DNA of 64,000 nt. It comes from Agromyces mangrovi (GTDB lineage: Bacteria > Actinomycetota > Actinomycetes > Actinomycetales > Microbacteriaceae). Within the stretch, counting starts at the first letter, position 1. Each line of letters opens with the position of its first letter. A program made the translations under genes and the position numbers. The stretch spans positions 2,976,001 to 3,040,000 of the forward strand of contig NZ_AP027737.1 of NCBI RefSeq assembly GCF_030296695.1, given 5' to 3'. This document shows positions 37,612-45,945 of the stretch, one piece after another. Under the pieces are notes generated by a model, which was given only the letters and a program-made list of their open reading frames with translations, was not told the origin of the DNA and did not search any database.

Positions 37612-38979
37612 CTACGCGGCGGGGTCTATCGTGCGGCCGGCGGACCAGGGCGGTTCGTCGTCGGTGTCGGTGTCGATGTCGATGTCGATGTCGACAGGCT
37701 CGGGTGCGGCTGTCTCGGATGGTGGTTTCTCTCGGAAGGGTGATTCGGCGCTGGTGGTGTATTCGCGTCCGGCGGGGGAGACCCAGTGGAGTTGCCCGTC
37801 GGACTCTTGCGTGACGCGCCACGCTGTCTTGTGCTTCAGGCGATGGTGCTTGCGGCAGAGGTGCGCGACATTGTCGTGGCGGGTCTCGCCTGCGTGTGCC
37901 CAGTCGGTGGTGTGGTCGAGGTCGCAGCGTTCGGCGCGGCGGGAGCAGCCGGGGAAGCGGCAGCCGCCGTCGCGCACGCGGAGGTAGCCGGCGAGGTCAG
38001 CGGGCACCCGGTAGGTGGTGCGGCCGTAGGAGAGGTAGGCGCCGGTCTCGGGGTGGGTGAGGATGCGGTGGAACGACGGGGCGTGCGCGGCGATGCGGCG
38101 TGCGGTGTCGGCGTCGATCGGGCCGTAGCCGTCGAGTTCGGCGGGCTCGTCGCTCGCGCCGAGGAGGGTCATGACCGGCACGGTGACGTAGACCTTCGGC
38201 GTGACCGCACCCAGAGGTGAGGCGGGCGGTGCGAGCGGCGACCCGGCCGGGGCGTCGTGCAGCCAGCCGCCGAGGAGCAGGTCGGCTGCGGCGTCGGTGC
38301 GGCGCTGCATGGGGGTGCGCGCATCGTCTGCTTCGTCGTCCGATCCCGTCACGTCGGCGAACGCGTCGAGCCGGGACATGATCGCAGTGCCGCGTTCTGC
38401 TTCGAGGTGGATGCTGAGCCAGGCCATGCCGTCGGGTGCGGGGTCGAGCCCGATGCACCGTTCGGCGCGTGCGACCTCGTGTCGCTCGATCGGCTCGACC
38501 GGATGCATACGCTCGCGCAGCTTTCGGGCGCGACGCCGGAACGCCGACGGGGTGTCGCCGGCACCGCTGGCGAGGGCCTCGCGCTCGAACACGGGCTGCG
38601 TCTCGGCGGGCAGTTGGCTGGCGAACTCGAGAAGGGTGCGCACGCGGCCGAGGCACATCAACCCGTCGGAGAGGGTCTGCAGGGTCGAGGTGAACCGGCC
38701 GGTGAGCTGCTCCGCCTCGCCGACCATGCGGCCCGCGGTGCGCTCGTGCACCGTGAGCGATGTGGCGAGCTCGGCGATGAACGCCCGGGTCGCGAACTCC
38801 CGCTGCGTGAACGTGCTCAACTCGTCGACGCCCTCGACGTCCGCAGCCACCTCGCGCGCGCGAACGACGCGTCGCAACTGCTCCGCCTGCGCCGCGCGGA
38901 TCGACCGGTCGAGTTCGGTGATCGCCGCCAACTCGGCATCGAGTGCCGAGCGCGGGTCGGCGATCGCAGCGAGCTCCAC
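37612..38979 (-). CDS. DUF222 / HNH endonuclease-domain protein, LexA-controlled
   Basis: Protein of 455 residues if started at GTG 38979, which has GGGAG eight bases upstream; an earlier GTG at 39042 lies upstream of the predicted transcription start. The long helical DUF222 region (about 1-330) leads to an HNH domain: CRFPGCSRRAERCDLDHTTDW, then NVAHLCRKHHRLKH with the metal-binding Cys and His residues. This is the 13E12-repeat type, abundant in actinobacteria; members are known to be damage-inducible in mycobacteria. A strong promoter overlapping a perfect LexA box precedes it. The C-terminus has an Asp-Ile/Asp-Thr repeat coded by a hexanucleotide tandem. Natural function unknown; nuclease activity is likely but unproven. 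Confidence 0.88.
   Translation of the reverse strand: MELAAIADPRSALDAELAAITELDRSIRAAQAEQLRRVVRAREVAADVEGVDELSTFTQREFATRAFIAELATSLTVHERTAGRMVGEAEQLTGRFTSTLQTLSDGLMCLGRVRTLLEFASQLPAETQPVFEREALASGAGDTPSAFRRRARKLRERMHPVEPIERHEVARAERCIGLDPAPDGMAWLSIHLEAERGTAIMSRLDAFADVTGSDDEADDARTPMQRRTDAAADLLLGGWLHDAPAGSPLAPPASPLGAVTPKVYVTVPVMTLLGASDEPAELDGYGPIDADTARRIAAHAPSFHRILTHPETGAYLSYGRTTYRVPADLAGYLRVRDGGCRFPGCSRRAERCDLDHTTDWAHAGETRHDNVAHLCRKHHRLKHKTAWRVTQESDGQLHWVSPAGREYTTSAESPFREKPPSETAAPEPVDIDIDIDTDTDDEPPWSAGRTIDPAA
37660..37695. repeat. Hexanucleotide tandem repeat in the DUF222-HNH gene
   Basis: Six consecutive 6-bp units on the + strand: two GTCGGT, three GTCGAT and one GTCGAC. On the coding strand they give alternating Asp-Ile and Asp-Thr. 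Unit number changes would keep the frame, so length variation would alter only the acidic tail. Confidence 0.85.
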
Positions 38980-39007
38980 GGCAATGCTCCCAGGTCGAAG
39001 GCGAGGT

Positions 39008-39023
39008 TCGAACGTATGTTCGA
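39008..39023. promoter_or_regulatory. LexA (SOS) box
   Basis: TCGAACGTATGTTCGA is a perfect match to the Gram-positive/actinobacterial SOS box TCGAACnnnnGTTCGA. It overlaps the -10 element of the DUF222-HNH promoter by one base, so LexA bound here would block transcription until DNA damage. Confidence 0.85.
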
Positions 39024-39052
39024 TTGTACCGTGAGAAACCACACTTGATCAA
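39023..39052 (-). promoter_or_regulatory. Promoter of the DUF222-HNH gene
   Basis: On the minus strand TTGATC (39052-39047) and TACAAT (39028-39023) are spaced by 18 bp, close to the primary sigma-factor consensus. Predicted transcription starts near 39016, inside the LexA box, about 37 bp before GTG 38979. This spacing also decides the start codon. Confidence 0.65.
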
Positions 39053-39092
39053 GGGTTTGTGCGGGCGAGTTCAGCTTTCCACAAGCGCCGAG

Positions 39093-39336
39093 GTACTCAT
39101 CACCGTACGATTCGAGGCCGACGCGATCGGCGACGTGCATCTCATCGGACCCGAGCGCCTCGTGGTCGGCGACATCGTCGACGCCGATCGGTTCCCGCCG
39201 GCGTACGACTGCGACGAGCAGGTGCTGCTCGACCCCGGGCCCCGATGTCGAGGACTGGGAGTTGCGCGCCGAGACGGACGACGACGGCACCGTGAGGGCG
39301 CTGCGGGCGCCGATCGTCGCGGGCACCTGCGGATAG
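39093..39336 (+). pseudogene. Possible degenerate small ORF before ispG
   Basis: Between the divergent SOS promoter and ispG, a stretch reads as protein-like: VLITVRFEADAIGDVHLIG and so on to LLDPG in one frame, then [20 protein letters not shown] up to the stop at 39334-39336 in another. The two parts join only if the frame changes near 39237-39243. No convincing start codon lies upstream. It may be a damaged small gene or chance. I do not recognise a family. Apart from this and the promoters I see nothing else in the 403-bp gap 38980-39382. Confidence 0.3.
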
Positions 39337-39369
39337 CCGGGCGTCGCCCCGGGGCATCCGACCCGCACG

Positions 39370-39375
39370 TAGACT
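39370..39375 (+). promoter_or_regulatory. -10 element TAGACT of ispG
   Basis: TAGACT ends 7 nt before the GTG start of ispG at 39383, matching the leaderless arrangement also seen for dxr and plsC. It shows that ispG has its own promoter although it is separated from dxr. Confidence 0.55.
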
Positions 39376-39382
39376 GGCAGAC

Positions 39383-40534
39383 GTGCCTGCAGTGAATCTC
39401 GGAATGCCGAAGGTCCCCGAAACCCTCGCCCCGCGACGGAAGTCGCGCCAGATCAAGGTCGGCAAGGTGCTGGTCGGCGGAGACGCGCCGGTGAGCGTGC
39501 AGTCGATGACGACCACGCCGACGCCGAACATCAACGCGACCCTCCAGCAGATCGCCGAGCTCACCGCGTCGGGCTGCGAGATCGTGCGCGTGGCCGTGCC
39601 GAGCCGCGACGACGCCGAGGCGTTGCCGATCATCGCGAAGAAGAGCCAGATCCCGGTCATCGCCGACATCCACTTCCAGCCGAACTACGTGTTCGCCGCG
39701 ATCGACGCGGGCTGCGCCGCGGTACGCGTGAACCCGGGCAACATCCGCAAGTTCGACGACCGAGTGGGGGAGATCGCCAAGCGCGCCAAGGAGGCCGGTG
39801 TCTCGCTGCGCATCGGCGTGAACGCCGGCTCGCTCGACCCGCGCCTGCTGCAGAAGTACGGCAAGGCGACGCCCGAGGCGCTCGTCGAGTCGGCGGTCTG
39901 GGAGGCGAGCCTCTTCGAGGAGCACGACTTCCACGACTTCAAGATCTCGGTCAAGCACAACGACCCGATCGTCATGGTGAAGGCGTACCGCATGCTCGCC
40001 GAGCGCGGCGACTGGCCGCTGCACCTCGGCGTCACCGAGGCCGGCCCCGCCTTCCAGGGCACGATCAAGTCGGCGACGGCGTTCGGCATCCTGCTCGCCG
40101 AGGGCATCGGCGACACGATCCGCGTCTCGCTGTCGGCGCCGCCGGCCGAGGAGGTCAAGGTCGGCCTGCAGATCCTCCAGTCGCTGAACCTGCGCGAGCG
40201 CAAGCTCGAGATCGTCTCCTGCCCGTCGTGCGGTCGCGCCCAGGTCGACGTCTACAAGCTCGCCGACGACGTGACGGCCGGCCTCGACGGCATGAGCGTG
40301 CCGCTGCGCGTCGCCGTCATGGGCTGCGTCGTGAACGGACCCGGCGAAGCGCGCGAGGCCGACCTCGGCGTGGCGTCCGGCAACGGCAAGGGTCAGATCT
40401 TCGTCAAGGGCGAGGTCATCAAGACCGTGCCCGAGGCCGAGATCGTCGAGACCCTCATCGCCGAGGCCAACCGCATCGCCGACGAGATGGGCACGGATGC
40501 CCCGGTCGGCAGCCCGCAGGTCGTCACGAGCTGA
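39383..40534 (+). CDS. ispG: 4-hydroxy-3-methylbut-2-enyl-diphosphate synthase
   Basis: Protein of 383 residues, GTG start. [24 protein letters not shown] and RVNPGNIR line the TIM-barrel active site; SCPSCGR and [12 protein letters not shown] provide the three Cys and the Glu that hold the 4Fe-4S cluster. It makes HMBPP from methylerythritol cyclodiphosphate, the penultimate step of the MEP pathway. In many actinobacteria it follows dxr and the site-2 protease directly; here some 16 kb of transport and acid-degradation genes lie between. Confidence 0.97.
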   Translation: MPAVNLGMPKVPETLAPRRKSRQIKVGKVLVGGDAPVSVQSMTTTPTPNINATLQQIAELTASGCEIVRVAVPSRDDAEALPIIAKKSQIPVIADIHFQPNYVFAAIDAGCAAVRVNPGNIRKFDDRVGEIAKRAKEAGVSLRIGVNAGSLDPRLLQKYGKATPEALVESAVWEASLFEEHDFHDFKISVKHNDPIVMVKAYRMLAERGDWPLHLGVTEAGPAFQGTIKSATAFGILLAEGIGDTIRVSLSAPPAEEVKVGLQILQSLNLRERKLEIVSCPSCGRAQVDVYKLADDVTAGLDGMSVPLRVAVMGCVVNGPGEAREADLGVASGNGKGQIFVKGEVIKTVPEAEIVETLIAEANRIADEMGTDAPVGSPQVVTS

Positions 40535-40552
40535 CCCGGCCGACGCGCGCGA

Positions 40553-41290
40553 TCAGAGGGTGAGCGCGCCCAGGTTGACCGGCGCGACGAGGTGCGGCTC
40601 GGCGCCCGGGCCGTTCACCTGCACGATGACCGAGTAGGCGTTGGGCGTCCCCTCGATCACCTCCGCACCGAGCTCGGGACCCGTCTCGAGGGGGATCTGC
40701 ACCCAATCCGGACCTCCCGGGTGGTCCACTCGACCCTCCAGCGCGTCGAGATCGTCGCCGATCGCGAACCCGTCCCCGGCGATCAGCGCGACACCGCCGA
40801 CGGCCGCCGAGTCGGCGGCGACGCGGACGTTCATGTCACGGACGTCCGGACCGTCGTCGTCGATCCAGGTGCGCTCCTCGTCGTCGGAGAAGTGGCCCAT
40901 GTGGTCGTCGATGACGCGGAAGCCGTCCCACAGGTAGTTGGTCACCCGGCCCGCCTCGCAGCAGGCGCCGGGGTACTCCTCGACTCGGGCGTCGCTGCCG
41001 AACACGGTCGAAAGGGTCTCGACGATCGCGGCGGCCTCGTCGTCGTACGACAGCGTGGCCACGGCCGTTCCGCCATCGTCGACGAGATCGAGGCCCTGCG
41101 GGCGGACGACCACAGTGGTGACGGACTCGAGCGGATCCGCGACCGACGTCGGTGCCGTGGACGCGGCCGGCGGGTCGACGGAGGGCTGCGGCTCCGGCTC
41201 GGCGGCCGTCGCGCATCCGGACAGTGCGACGGCGAGTCCGGCGACGAGGACCAGGAGCGGCAGCGCGCCGCGGCGAGGGTGGCGGGTCAT
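40553..41290 (-). CDS. Lipoprotein, paralogue of the 36725-37504 lipoprotein
   Basis: Protein of 245 residues, ATG 41290 with AGGAG upstream. Signal peptide with lipobox ALSGC. After an Ala/Pro/Ser-rich linker come DPLESVTTVVVRPQGLDLVD, LSTVFGSDARVEEY, TNYLWDGFRVIDD, VRDMNVRVAAD, PLETGPELG and TPNAYSVIVQV, matching the other lipoprotein block by block. A pair CC near the middle (ACCEAG) is not shared. Probably a surface-exposed domain; function unknown. Transcribed toward ispG. Confidence 0.8.
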   Translation of the reverse strand: MTRHPRRGALPLLVLVAGLAVALSGCATAAEPEPQPSVDPPAASTAPTSVADPLESVTTVVVRPQGLDLVDDGGTAVATLSYDDEAAAIVETLSTVFGSDARVEEYPGACCEAGRVTNYLWDGFRVIDDHMGHFSDDEERTWIDDDGPDVRDMNVRVAADSAAVGGVALIAGDGFAIGDDLDALEGRVDHPGGPDWVQIPLETGPELGAEVIEGTPNAYSVIVQVNGPGAEPHLVAPVNLGALTL

Positions 41291-41508
41291 CGGACTCCTG
41301 TTCGTCGAGGCGCTGGGGAACCTTCATCCTCAGCATGGCGGAGGAGCGACCGTCGATCGGACCTCGCGAATCACGGAGCCATCTCGATTGTCCGCTTCCT
41401 TCGGCAGACCGTCACGAACGTACCTCGGCCATCGCGATCCGGTAGCGGGTCGCGACCCCGGTTGTGGATAGCCGTGGGGCGTGCGGGCGTGTTCCTACGC
41501 TCGAGGTC

Positions 41509-42494
41509 ATGCGTCTCCGTCTGTTCGCCCCGCTCGCGCTGCTCGTGCTCACGCTGAGCGGCTGTGCCGCAGCGGATGCCTCGGACATCGCGCCGACCGA
41601 GCCGGCACCCGCGACCGAGCAGGCCATCGTCGAGCCGACGCCCGAGGCGAAGCCCGTCCCCGCGGCACCCGCCGAGGCGTTCGACGGCGACTGCAGCGTG
41701 CTCGTGACCGAGGACGAGCTCGCAATGGCTGCGGGCGCCGCACTCGAGCCGAATCCGGCAGCCACGAGCTGGACCTCGATCGCGGTCCGGGCAGTGGGCG
41801 GGCTCTCGTGCTCGTGGTCGGGTGGCGAGCCGGGGTGGGCGCCGCGCGTCTCGCTCACCGTGCTGCCCGCCGACGTCGAGGTCTCCGACCCGGAGACGTA
41901 CTGCTACGGCGTCGCCTGCCGGTTCGCCAGCCGGGTCGGAGAGTGGTGGTTCACCGGCACGGTTGAACCCGTCGCCGGTGTCGACCCCGAGATGGCCGTG
42001 ATGTCGCTCGAGTCGGCGTTCGGGGTGCGCGCGAGCCAGTACGTGTCGGTCGCCATCGATCGGCCCGTGGATTCGTGGGGCGAGGTCTCCGACTGCGCGT
42101 CCCTCGCCGCGTCGGCGGACACCACTGCGGTGACCGACGTCGCGCTCGACGTCGGTTCGGGCAGCGTCGCCGGCGAGGCCCTCCCGGGCTCTACGCCGCC
42201 GTGCGCGCCTCAGGGGCGGTCGGATGCGAATGGTGGGGCGACGGTGTCGGTTTCCACTCCGTGCTGATCCCCGGCGCGGGCTGGGCGGTGGCCGATGCGT
42301 TCGACGGCGCCGAACCCATCGATGTGCCCGGTGCAACCACCGCTTCGTACGGCGAGTTCGATGGGCGCCCGACCGCTGGTGCGACCGACGGCGCGAACCT
42401 CGTGCTGGTGTCGTCGAACCTGCTTCAGGACGGCACCGACCCGGCGGAGCCGACGGCCGCGCTCGCGTCGGCGCTCCTCGCTGCGATGAACTGA
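41509..42494 (+). CDS. Lipoprotein of unknown function (one frameshift)
   Basis: Start ATG 41509; signal peptide with lipobox TLSGC. The frame changes at the GGG run 42186-42188 as if one G were missing: the first frame reads to GEALPG and the second continues GLYAAVRASGAVGCEWW to the stop at 42494. Restored length is about 328 residues. Features are a Pro/Glu/Ala linker, then Cys-containing segments (DGDCSVLVTEDEL, GLSCSW, YCYGVACRF) that suggest two related halves, each with GxxCxW. No known family recognised. The gap 41291-41508 between this and the divergent lipoprotein holds only presumed promoters. Confidence 0.72.
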
Positions 42495-42511
42495 CGTCCG
42501 CCGCCGGCGAC

Positions 42512-43150
42512 TCAGTGCAGCGAGCCGCCCGCGACCTTGAGGTCGGCCGGCGTGGCGAGCGCGACGCGGCACGCGATCGCGAGCGCCTCGGCGATGGTCG
42601 CTGCGGGCAGCGACGGGGCGCCCTCGGGTGCGCTCTCCGTCGCGTACGGCACGTGGATGAAGCCCGCGCGCAGGCCCGGTCGCGCCGCCGTGAGGTGCGT
42701 CGCCCGGTAGAAGACCGCGTTGCACACGTAGGTGCCCGCCGTGGTCGAGAGCGACGAGCGGATGCCTCGGGCGGTGAGTTCCGCGACGATCGCCTTCACC
42801 GGCAGCCCGGTGAACCGCGCATCGGGCCCGCCGGCCACGACGGCGGCGTCCATCGGCTGGTCGCCGTCGTTGTCGGGGATGCGCGCGTCGGCGAGGTTCA
42901 CCGCGACGCGCTCGGGCGTGATGCCGTCGCGCCCGCCCGCGAGCCCCGCGGCGATGAGTACGTCGGGGGAGTGCGCCGCGACGAGCCGCTCGAGCTCGTC
43001 GGCCGCGGCGGCGAACGACACGGGCAGTACGGCGGTCACCAGCCGTTCGGGCCCCACCCAGCTCGCGGCGACCGCGCGCACCGCGTCGCCAGAGGGGTTG
43101 ACGGCGTCGCCGCCGAACGGCTCGAAGCCGGTGAGGAGCACGCTGGTCAC
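42512..43150 (-). CDS. pcp: Pyroglutamyl-peptidase I
   Basis: Protein of 212 residues, GTG start 43150. VLLTGFEPFGGDAVNPSG opens the C15 peptidase fold; the catalytic Cys is in GTYVCNAVFY, His in GFIHVPY, and Glu in the ERVAVNLADARIPDN region. It removes N-terminal pyroglutamate from peptides in the cytoplasm. A minus-strand TAGGCT 8 nt upstream of the GTG looks like its own -10. Confidence 0.92.
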   Translation of the reverse strand: MTSVLLTGFEPFGGDAVNPSGDAVRAVAASWVGPERLVTAVLPVSFAAAADELERLVAAHSPDVLIAAGLAGGRDGITPERVAVNLADARIPDNDGDQPMDAAVVAGGPDARFTGLPVKAIVAELTARGIRSSLSTTAGTYVCNAVFYRATHLTAARPGLRAGFIHVPYATESAPEGAPSLPAATIAEALAIACRVALATPADLKVAGGSLH

Positions 43151-43194
43151 GGCATCCGAGCCTATGCGCCCCGGATGCCGCGGCCGAACCGCAC

Positions 43195-44121
43195 TTACCG
43201 CGTGACCTTGCCCGTGAGCTGCGCGAGTCCGCGCAGGTACACCGGGCGGGCGAAGATCCACCCGGCGACCATGACGACCACCGACCCTGCGAACACCGCC
43301 GCGCCGATCCAGTTCACCTCGTCGGAGCCGGCGTACATGTGGTTGAGGTTGCGCAGTGCGCCGGTCGCGAGCACGAGGCCGACATGGGCGATCACGAACC
43401 CGACGAAGAAGAGCATGACCGGCAGGTGCACGGCGCGCGCCAGGCCGATCGGGTAGACGCGGTTCAGGCGCGGGGCGTCGACGGGCCAGGCCGGCGACAT
43501 CCGCAGTCCGGTGAGGATCGCCAGCGGTGCCGCGATGAACACCATCGCGAAGTAGGCGAGCAGTTGCAGGCTGTTGTAGACCACCCAGCCGTCCTCCGCC
43601 GGCCAGTCGAGCGAGACGTACTGCAGCAGCACCGAGAGCGAGTTCGGCACGACCTCCCACGACGTCGGCACGATGCGCGCCCAGTGGCCGGTCGCGAACA
43701 GCAGCACGATGAACACGATGCCGTTCAGCACCCAGAGCGCGTCGAGCGAGAGGTGCAGCCAGAGGTCGAAGCTGATGCGCTTGGGGGCCCGCTTCGTGCG
43801 GAACCGGCCGGTGTTGTTGCGCGTCCAGTGCGCCTCGGGGCGCTGGACGGTGCGTACGCGCCAGCCGGTCCGCACGATCAGCAGCAGGAAGAACGCGTTC
43901 AGGAAGTGCTGCCAGCTGAGCCACGCGGGGAAGCCCTCGGGCGTGCCGGGCGGCGGGGGCACCGTGCCGGGGTACGCGTCGACGAAGGCCTCGACGCCCG
44001 CGAGGGTGCGCAGCCAACGCGCGAGCAGCACGAGGGCGACGACCGCCACCAGCGACGCCGGGATCGCCCAGCCGAGCACCTTCCGGCGGCTCGGCGCGCC
44101 CTGGCGGGTCGAGGTCGTCAT
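43195..44121 (-). CDS. Membrane b-type cytochrome, presumed electron partner of EtfAB
   Basis: Protein of 308 residues with about six membrane helices. His residues sit within helices in WLSWQHFLNAFFLL, LWLHLSLDALWV, ARAVHLPVMLFF and VIAHVGLVLA, as expected for two b haems in a cytochrome b561/thiosulphate-reductase-type fold. Its ATG overlaps the etfA stop by four bases, so it is co-expressed with the electron-transfer flavoprotein. A role carrying electrons from ETF into the membrane is inferred from this position. Substrate and haem content are unproven. Confidence 0.75.
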   Translation of the reverse strand: MTTSTRQGAPSRRKVLGWAIPASLVAVVALVLLARWLRTLAGVEAFVDAYPGTVPPPPGTPEGFPAWLSWQHFLNAFFLLLIVRTGWRVRTVQRPEAHWTRNNTGRFRTKRAPKRISFDLWLHLSLDALWVLNGIVFIVLLFATGHWARIVPTSWEVVPNSLSVLLQYVSLDWPAEDGWVVYNSLQLLAYFAMVFIAAPLAILTGLRMSPAWPVDAPRLNRVYPIGLARAVHLPVMLFFVGFVIAHVGLVLATGALRNLNHMYAGSDEVNWIGAAVFAGSVVVMVAGWIFARPVYLRGLAQLTGKVTR

Positions 44122-45080
44122 CGCCGCGCCTCGACCGCGTCGATGAGCTTCGGCACCACCTGGAACAGGTCGCCGACGACCGCGAGGTCCGCGATCTCGA
44201 AGATGGGCGCGTCGGGGTCGCGGTCGATCGCCACGATCGTCTTCGACGTGCGCATGCCCGCGAGGTGCTGGATCGCCCCGGAGATGCCGAGCGACAGGTA
44301 CAGGTCGGGGGCGACGGTCGTGCCGGTCTGGCCGACCTGCAGCGCCTGCGGGGCGTAGCCCGCATCCACCGCCGCACGCGAGGCGCCGACTGCCGCGCCG
44401 AGCGAGTCGGCGAGTCGGTCGACCAGCGCGAACTGCTCCTTCGAACCGAGCGCGCGGCCGCCCGAGACGACCTTGGCGGCGCCCCGGAGATCGGGCCGGC
44501 TGGAGGAGTCGCCGAGCTCACGGGCATCCGTCGCCCGCACCCCGACGACGGGGTCGAGCGCGACCTCCTCGACGTCGATCGCATCGGCGGCGCCGGTCGG
44601 GGTCGTCGCGCCCGGGCGTACCGTCACGACGGGCACGCCGCCCTCGACGCCGGAGCGCACGATCCACGAGCCGCCGAACACCGAGTGCGTGACCCGCACG
44701 GCACCGTCGTCGACGGCGACGCCGATGGCGTCGGTCGCGACGGCGGAATCGGTGCGCGCGGCGAACCGGCCGGCCACCTCGCGGCCCTCGACCGTGTGGC
44801 CGACGACGACCGCGGCGGGCTCGACCAGGGCGACGGCGGCCTGCAGCAGGTCGACCTGCGGGCCCGACACGAGCACGCCCGCGTCGGCGACCTCGGCGAC
44901 GACCGCGCGCGAGGCGCCCGCGGCGCGCAGCCGCTCGGTGATCACGTCGCGGTGCCCCGGCGGCACGACCGCGACGGCGACCGCGTCGCCGACTGCGCCC
45001 GCGGCGCCCACGAGGGAATCGATGGAGGCGCGCACGGTTCCGTCCGCGGCGACCTCGGCGAGTACGAGCACGCTCGTCAT
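44118..45080 (-). CDS. etfA: Electron transfer flavoprotein, alpha subunit
   Basis: Protein of 320 residues. The C-terminal FAD domain has VVSGGRALGSKEQF, VGASRAAVDAGY, QVGQTGTTVAPDLYLSLGISGAIQH and DPDAPIFEIADLAVVGD, all characteristic of EtfA. It accepts electrons from acyl-CoA dehydrogenases with EtfB. Start 10 bp after the etfB stop. Confidence 0.96.
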   Translation of the reverse strand: MTSVLVLAEVAADGTVRASIDSLVGAAGAVGDAVAVAVVPPGHRDVITERLRAAGASRAVVAEVADAGVLVSGPQVDLLQAAVALVEPAAVVVGHTVEGREVAGRFAARTDSAVATDAIGVAVDDGAVRVTHSVFGGSWIVRSGVEGGVPVVTVRPGATTPTGAADAIDVEEVALDPVVGVRATDARELGDSSSRPDLRGAAKVVSGGRALGSKEQFALVDRLADSLGAAVGASRAAVDAGYAPQALQVGQTGTTVAPDLYLSLGISGAIQHLAGMRTSKTIVAIDRDPDAPIFEIADLAVVGDLFQVVPKLIDAVEARR

Positions 45081-45090
45081 GGTTCGTCTC

Positions 45091-45858
45091 CTAGATCAGG
45101 TTGCGGTCGGCGAGGAAATCGGCGATCGCCTCGGCGGCCGTGCCGTCGTCGACGATGCGCGCGCCCGCGGTGCGCTCGGGTGCCGCCGCGGCGTCGACCA
45201 CGACCGACGCGGCCGGGGCCGGCGCGAGGGCGAGGTCGGCGAGGCTCAGCCGGTCGACCGGCTTCTTCTTGGCCTGCCGGATTCCTCGGAAGGAGCCGAT
45301 CCGCGCCTCCGGGAACCGCTCGGTGACCGTGACGATCGCGGGCAGTGGCACCTCGACGGCCATGGCCTGGAACTCGGTCGCGCGCTCGGCGCGGAGCGTG
45401 CCGCCCGCGACCTCGAGCGACGTCGCCGCCGATACGAGCGGGAGGCCGAGGCGCTCGGCGAGCATGGCCGGCAGCACGCCGCCGCGTCCGTCGGTCGACT
45501 CGAGCCCGGTGAGCACGAGGTCGAACGCCTCGCGTGAGAGCGCGGCCGCCAGGGTGCGGCCGGTCTGGAGCAGGTCGGCGCCTGCGAGCGCGTCGTCCGC
45601 GATGTGCACCGCTCGGTCGGCGCCGAGCGCGAGGCCGGCGCGCAGCGCCTGCTCGGCGGCATCCGGCCCCATGGTCACGAGCACGATCTCGGCATCGCCG
45701 TGCTCCTCGCGCAGGTGCAGGGCGAGCTCGAGCGCCCGGTCGTCGATCTCGTCGGCCACGGCGTCGGAGGCGTCGCGATCGGCGCGGCCCGTCGTCGGGT
45801 CCATGCGTCGTTCGCCCCACGTGTCGGGCACCTGCTTGCGCAATACGGCGATCCTCAT
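45091..45858 (-). CDS. etfB: Electron transfer flavoprotein, beta subunit
   Basis: Protein of 255 residues from ATG 45858, which has GAGGAGT eight bases upstream; an in-frame upstream ATG at 45903 lies across the inverted repeat region and has no ribosome site. The signature LTGLESTDGRGGVLPAML and the EtfB loop FPEARIGSFRGIRQAKKKP are present. It binds AMP and partners EtfA. First gene of the etfB-etfA-cytochrome operon, immediately after a TetR gene. Confidence 0.95.
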   Translation of the reverse strand: MRIAVLRKQVPDTWGERRMDPTTGRADRDASDAVADEIDDRALELALHLREEHGDAEIVLVTMGPDAAEQALRAGLALGADRAVHIADDALAGADLLQTGRTLAAALSREAFDLVLTGLESTDGRGGVLPAMLAERLGLPLVSAATSLEVAGGTLRAERATEFQAMAVEVPLPAIVTVTERFPEARIGSFRGIRQAKKKPVDRLSLADLALAPAPAASVVVDAAAAPERTAGARIVDDGTAAEAIADFLADRNLI

Positions 45859-45903
45859 CGATCCACTCCTCGCACCGTCGTCGGCATCGGATGCATCGAT
45901 CAT

Positions 45904-45933
45904 ACAGTACTGGGAACTGCACGCAAGTACTGT
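45904..45933. promoter_or_regulatory. Inverted repeat before etfB, candidate TetR operator
   Basis: ACAGTACT and AGTACTGT are exact reverse complements separated by 14 bp; each arm includes the small palindrome AGTACT. The repeat lies between the end of the TetR gene and the etfB start, where the etf promoter should be. The adjacent TetR protein is the likely ligand. Confidence 0.55.
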
Positions 45934-45945
45934 TCCTCGTATCGT

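Noticed and set aside
37660..37695. CRISPR-like array
   Set aside because: Units are 6 bp without spacers; it is a simple tandem repeat in coding sequence.
39093..39336. A confident new small gene before ispG
   Set aside because: The protein-like halves lie in different frames, with no start codon; kept only as a weak possible remnant.
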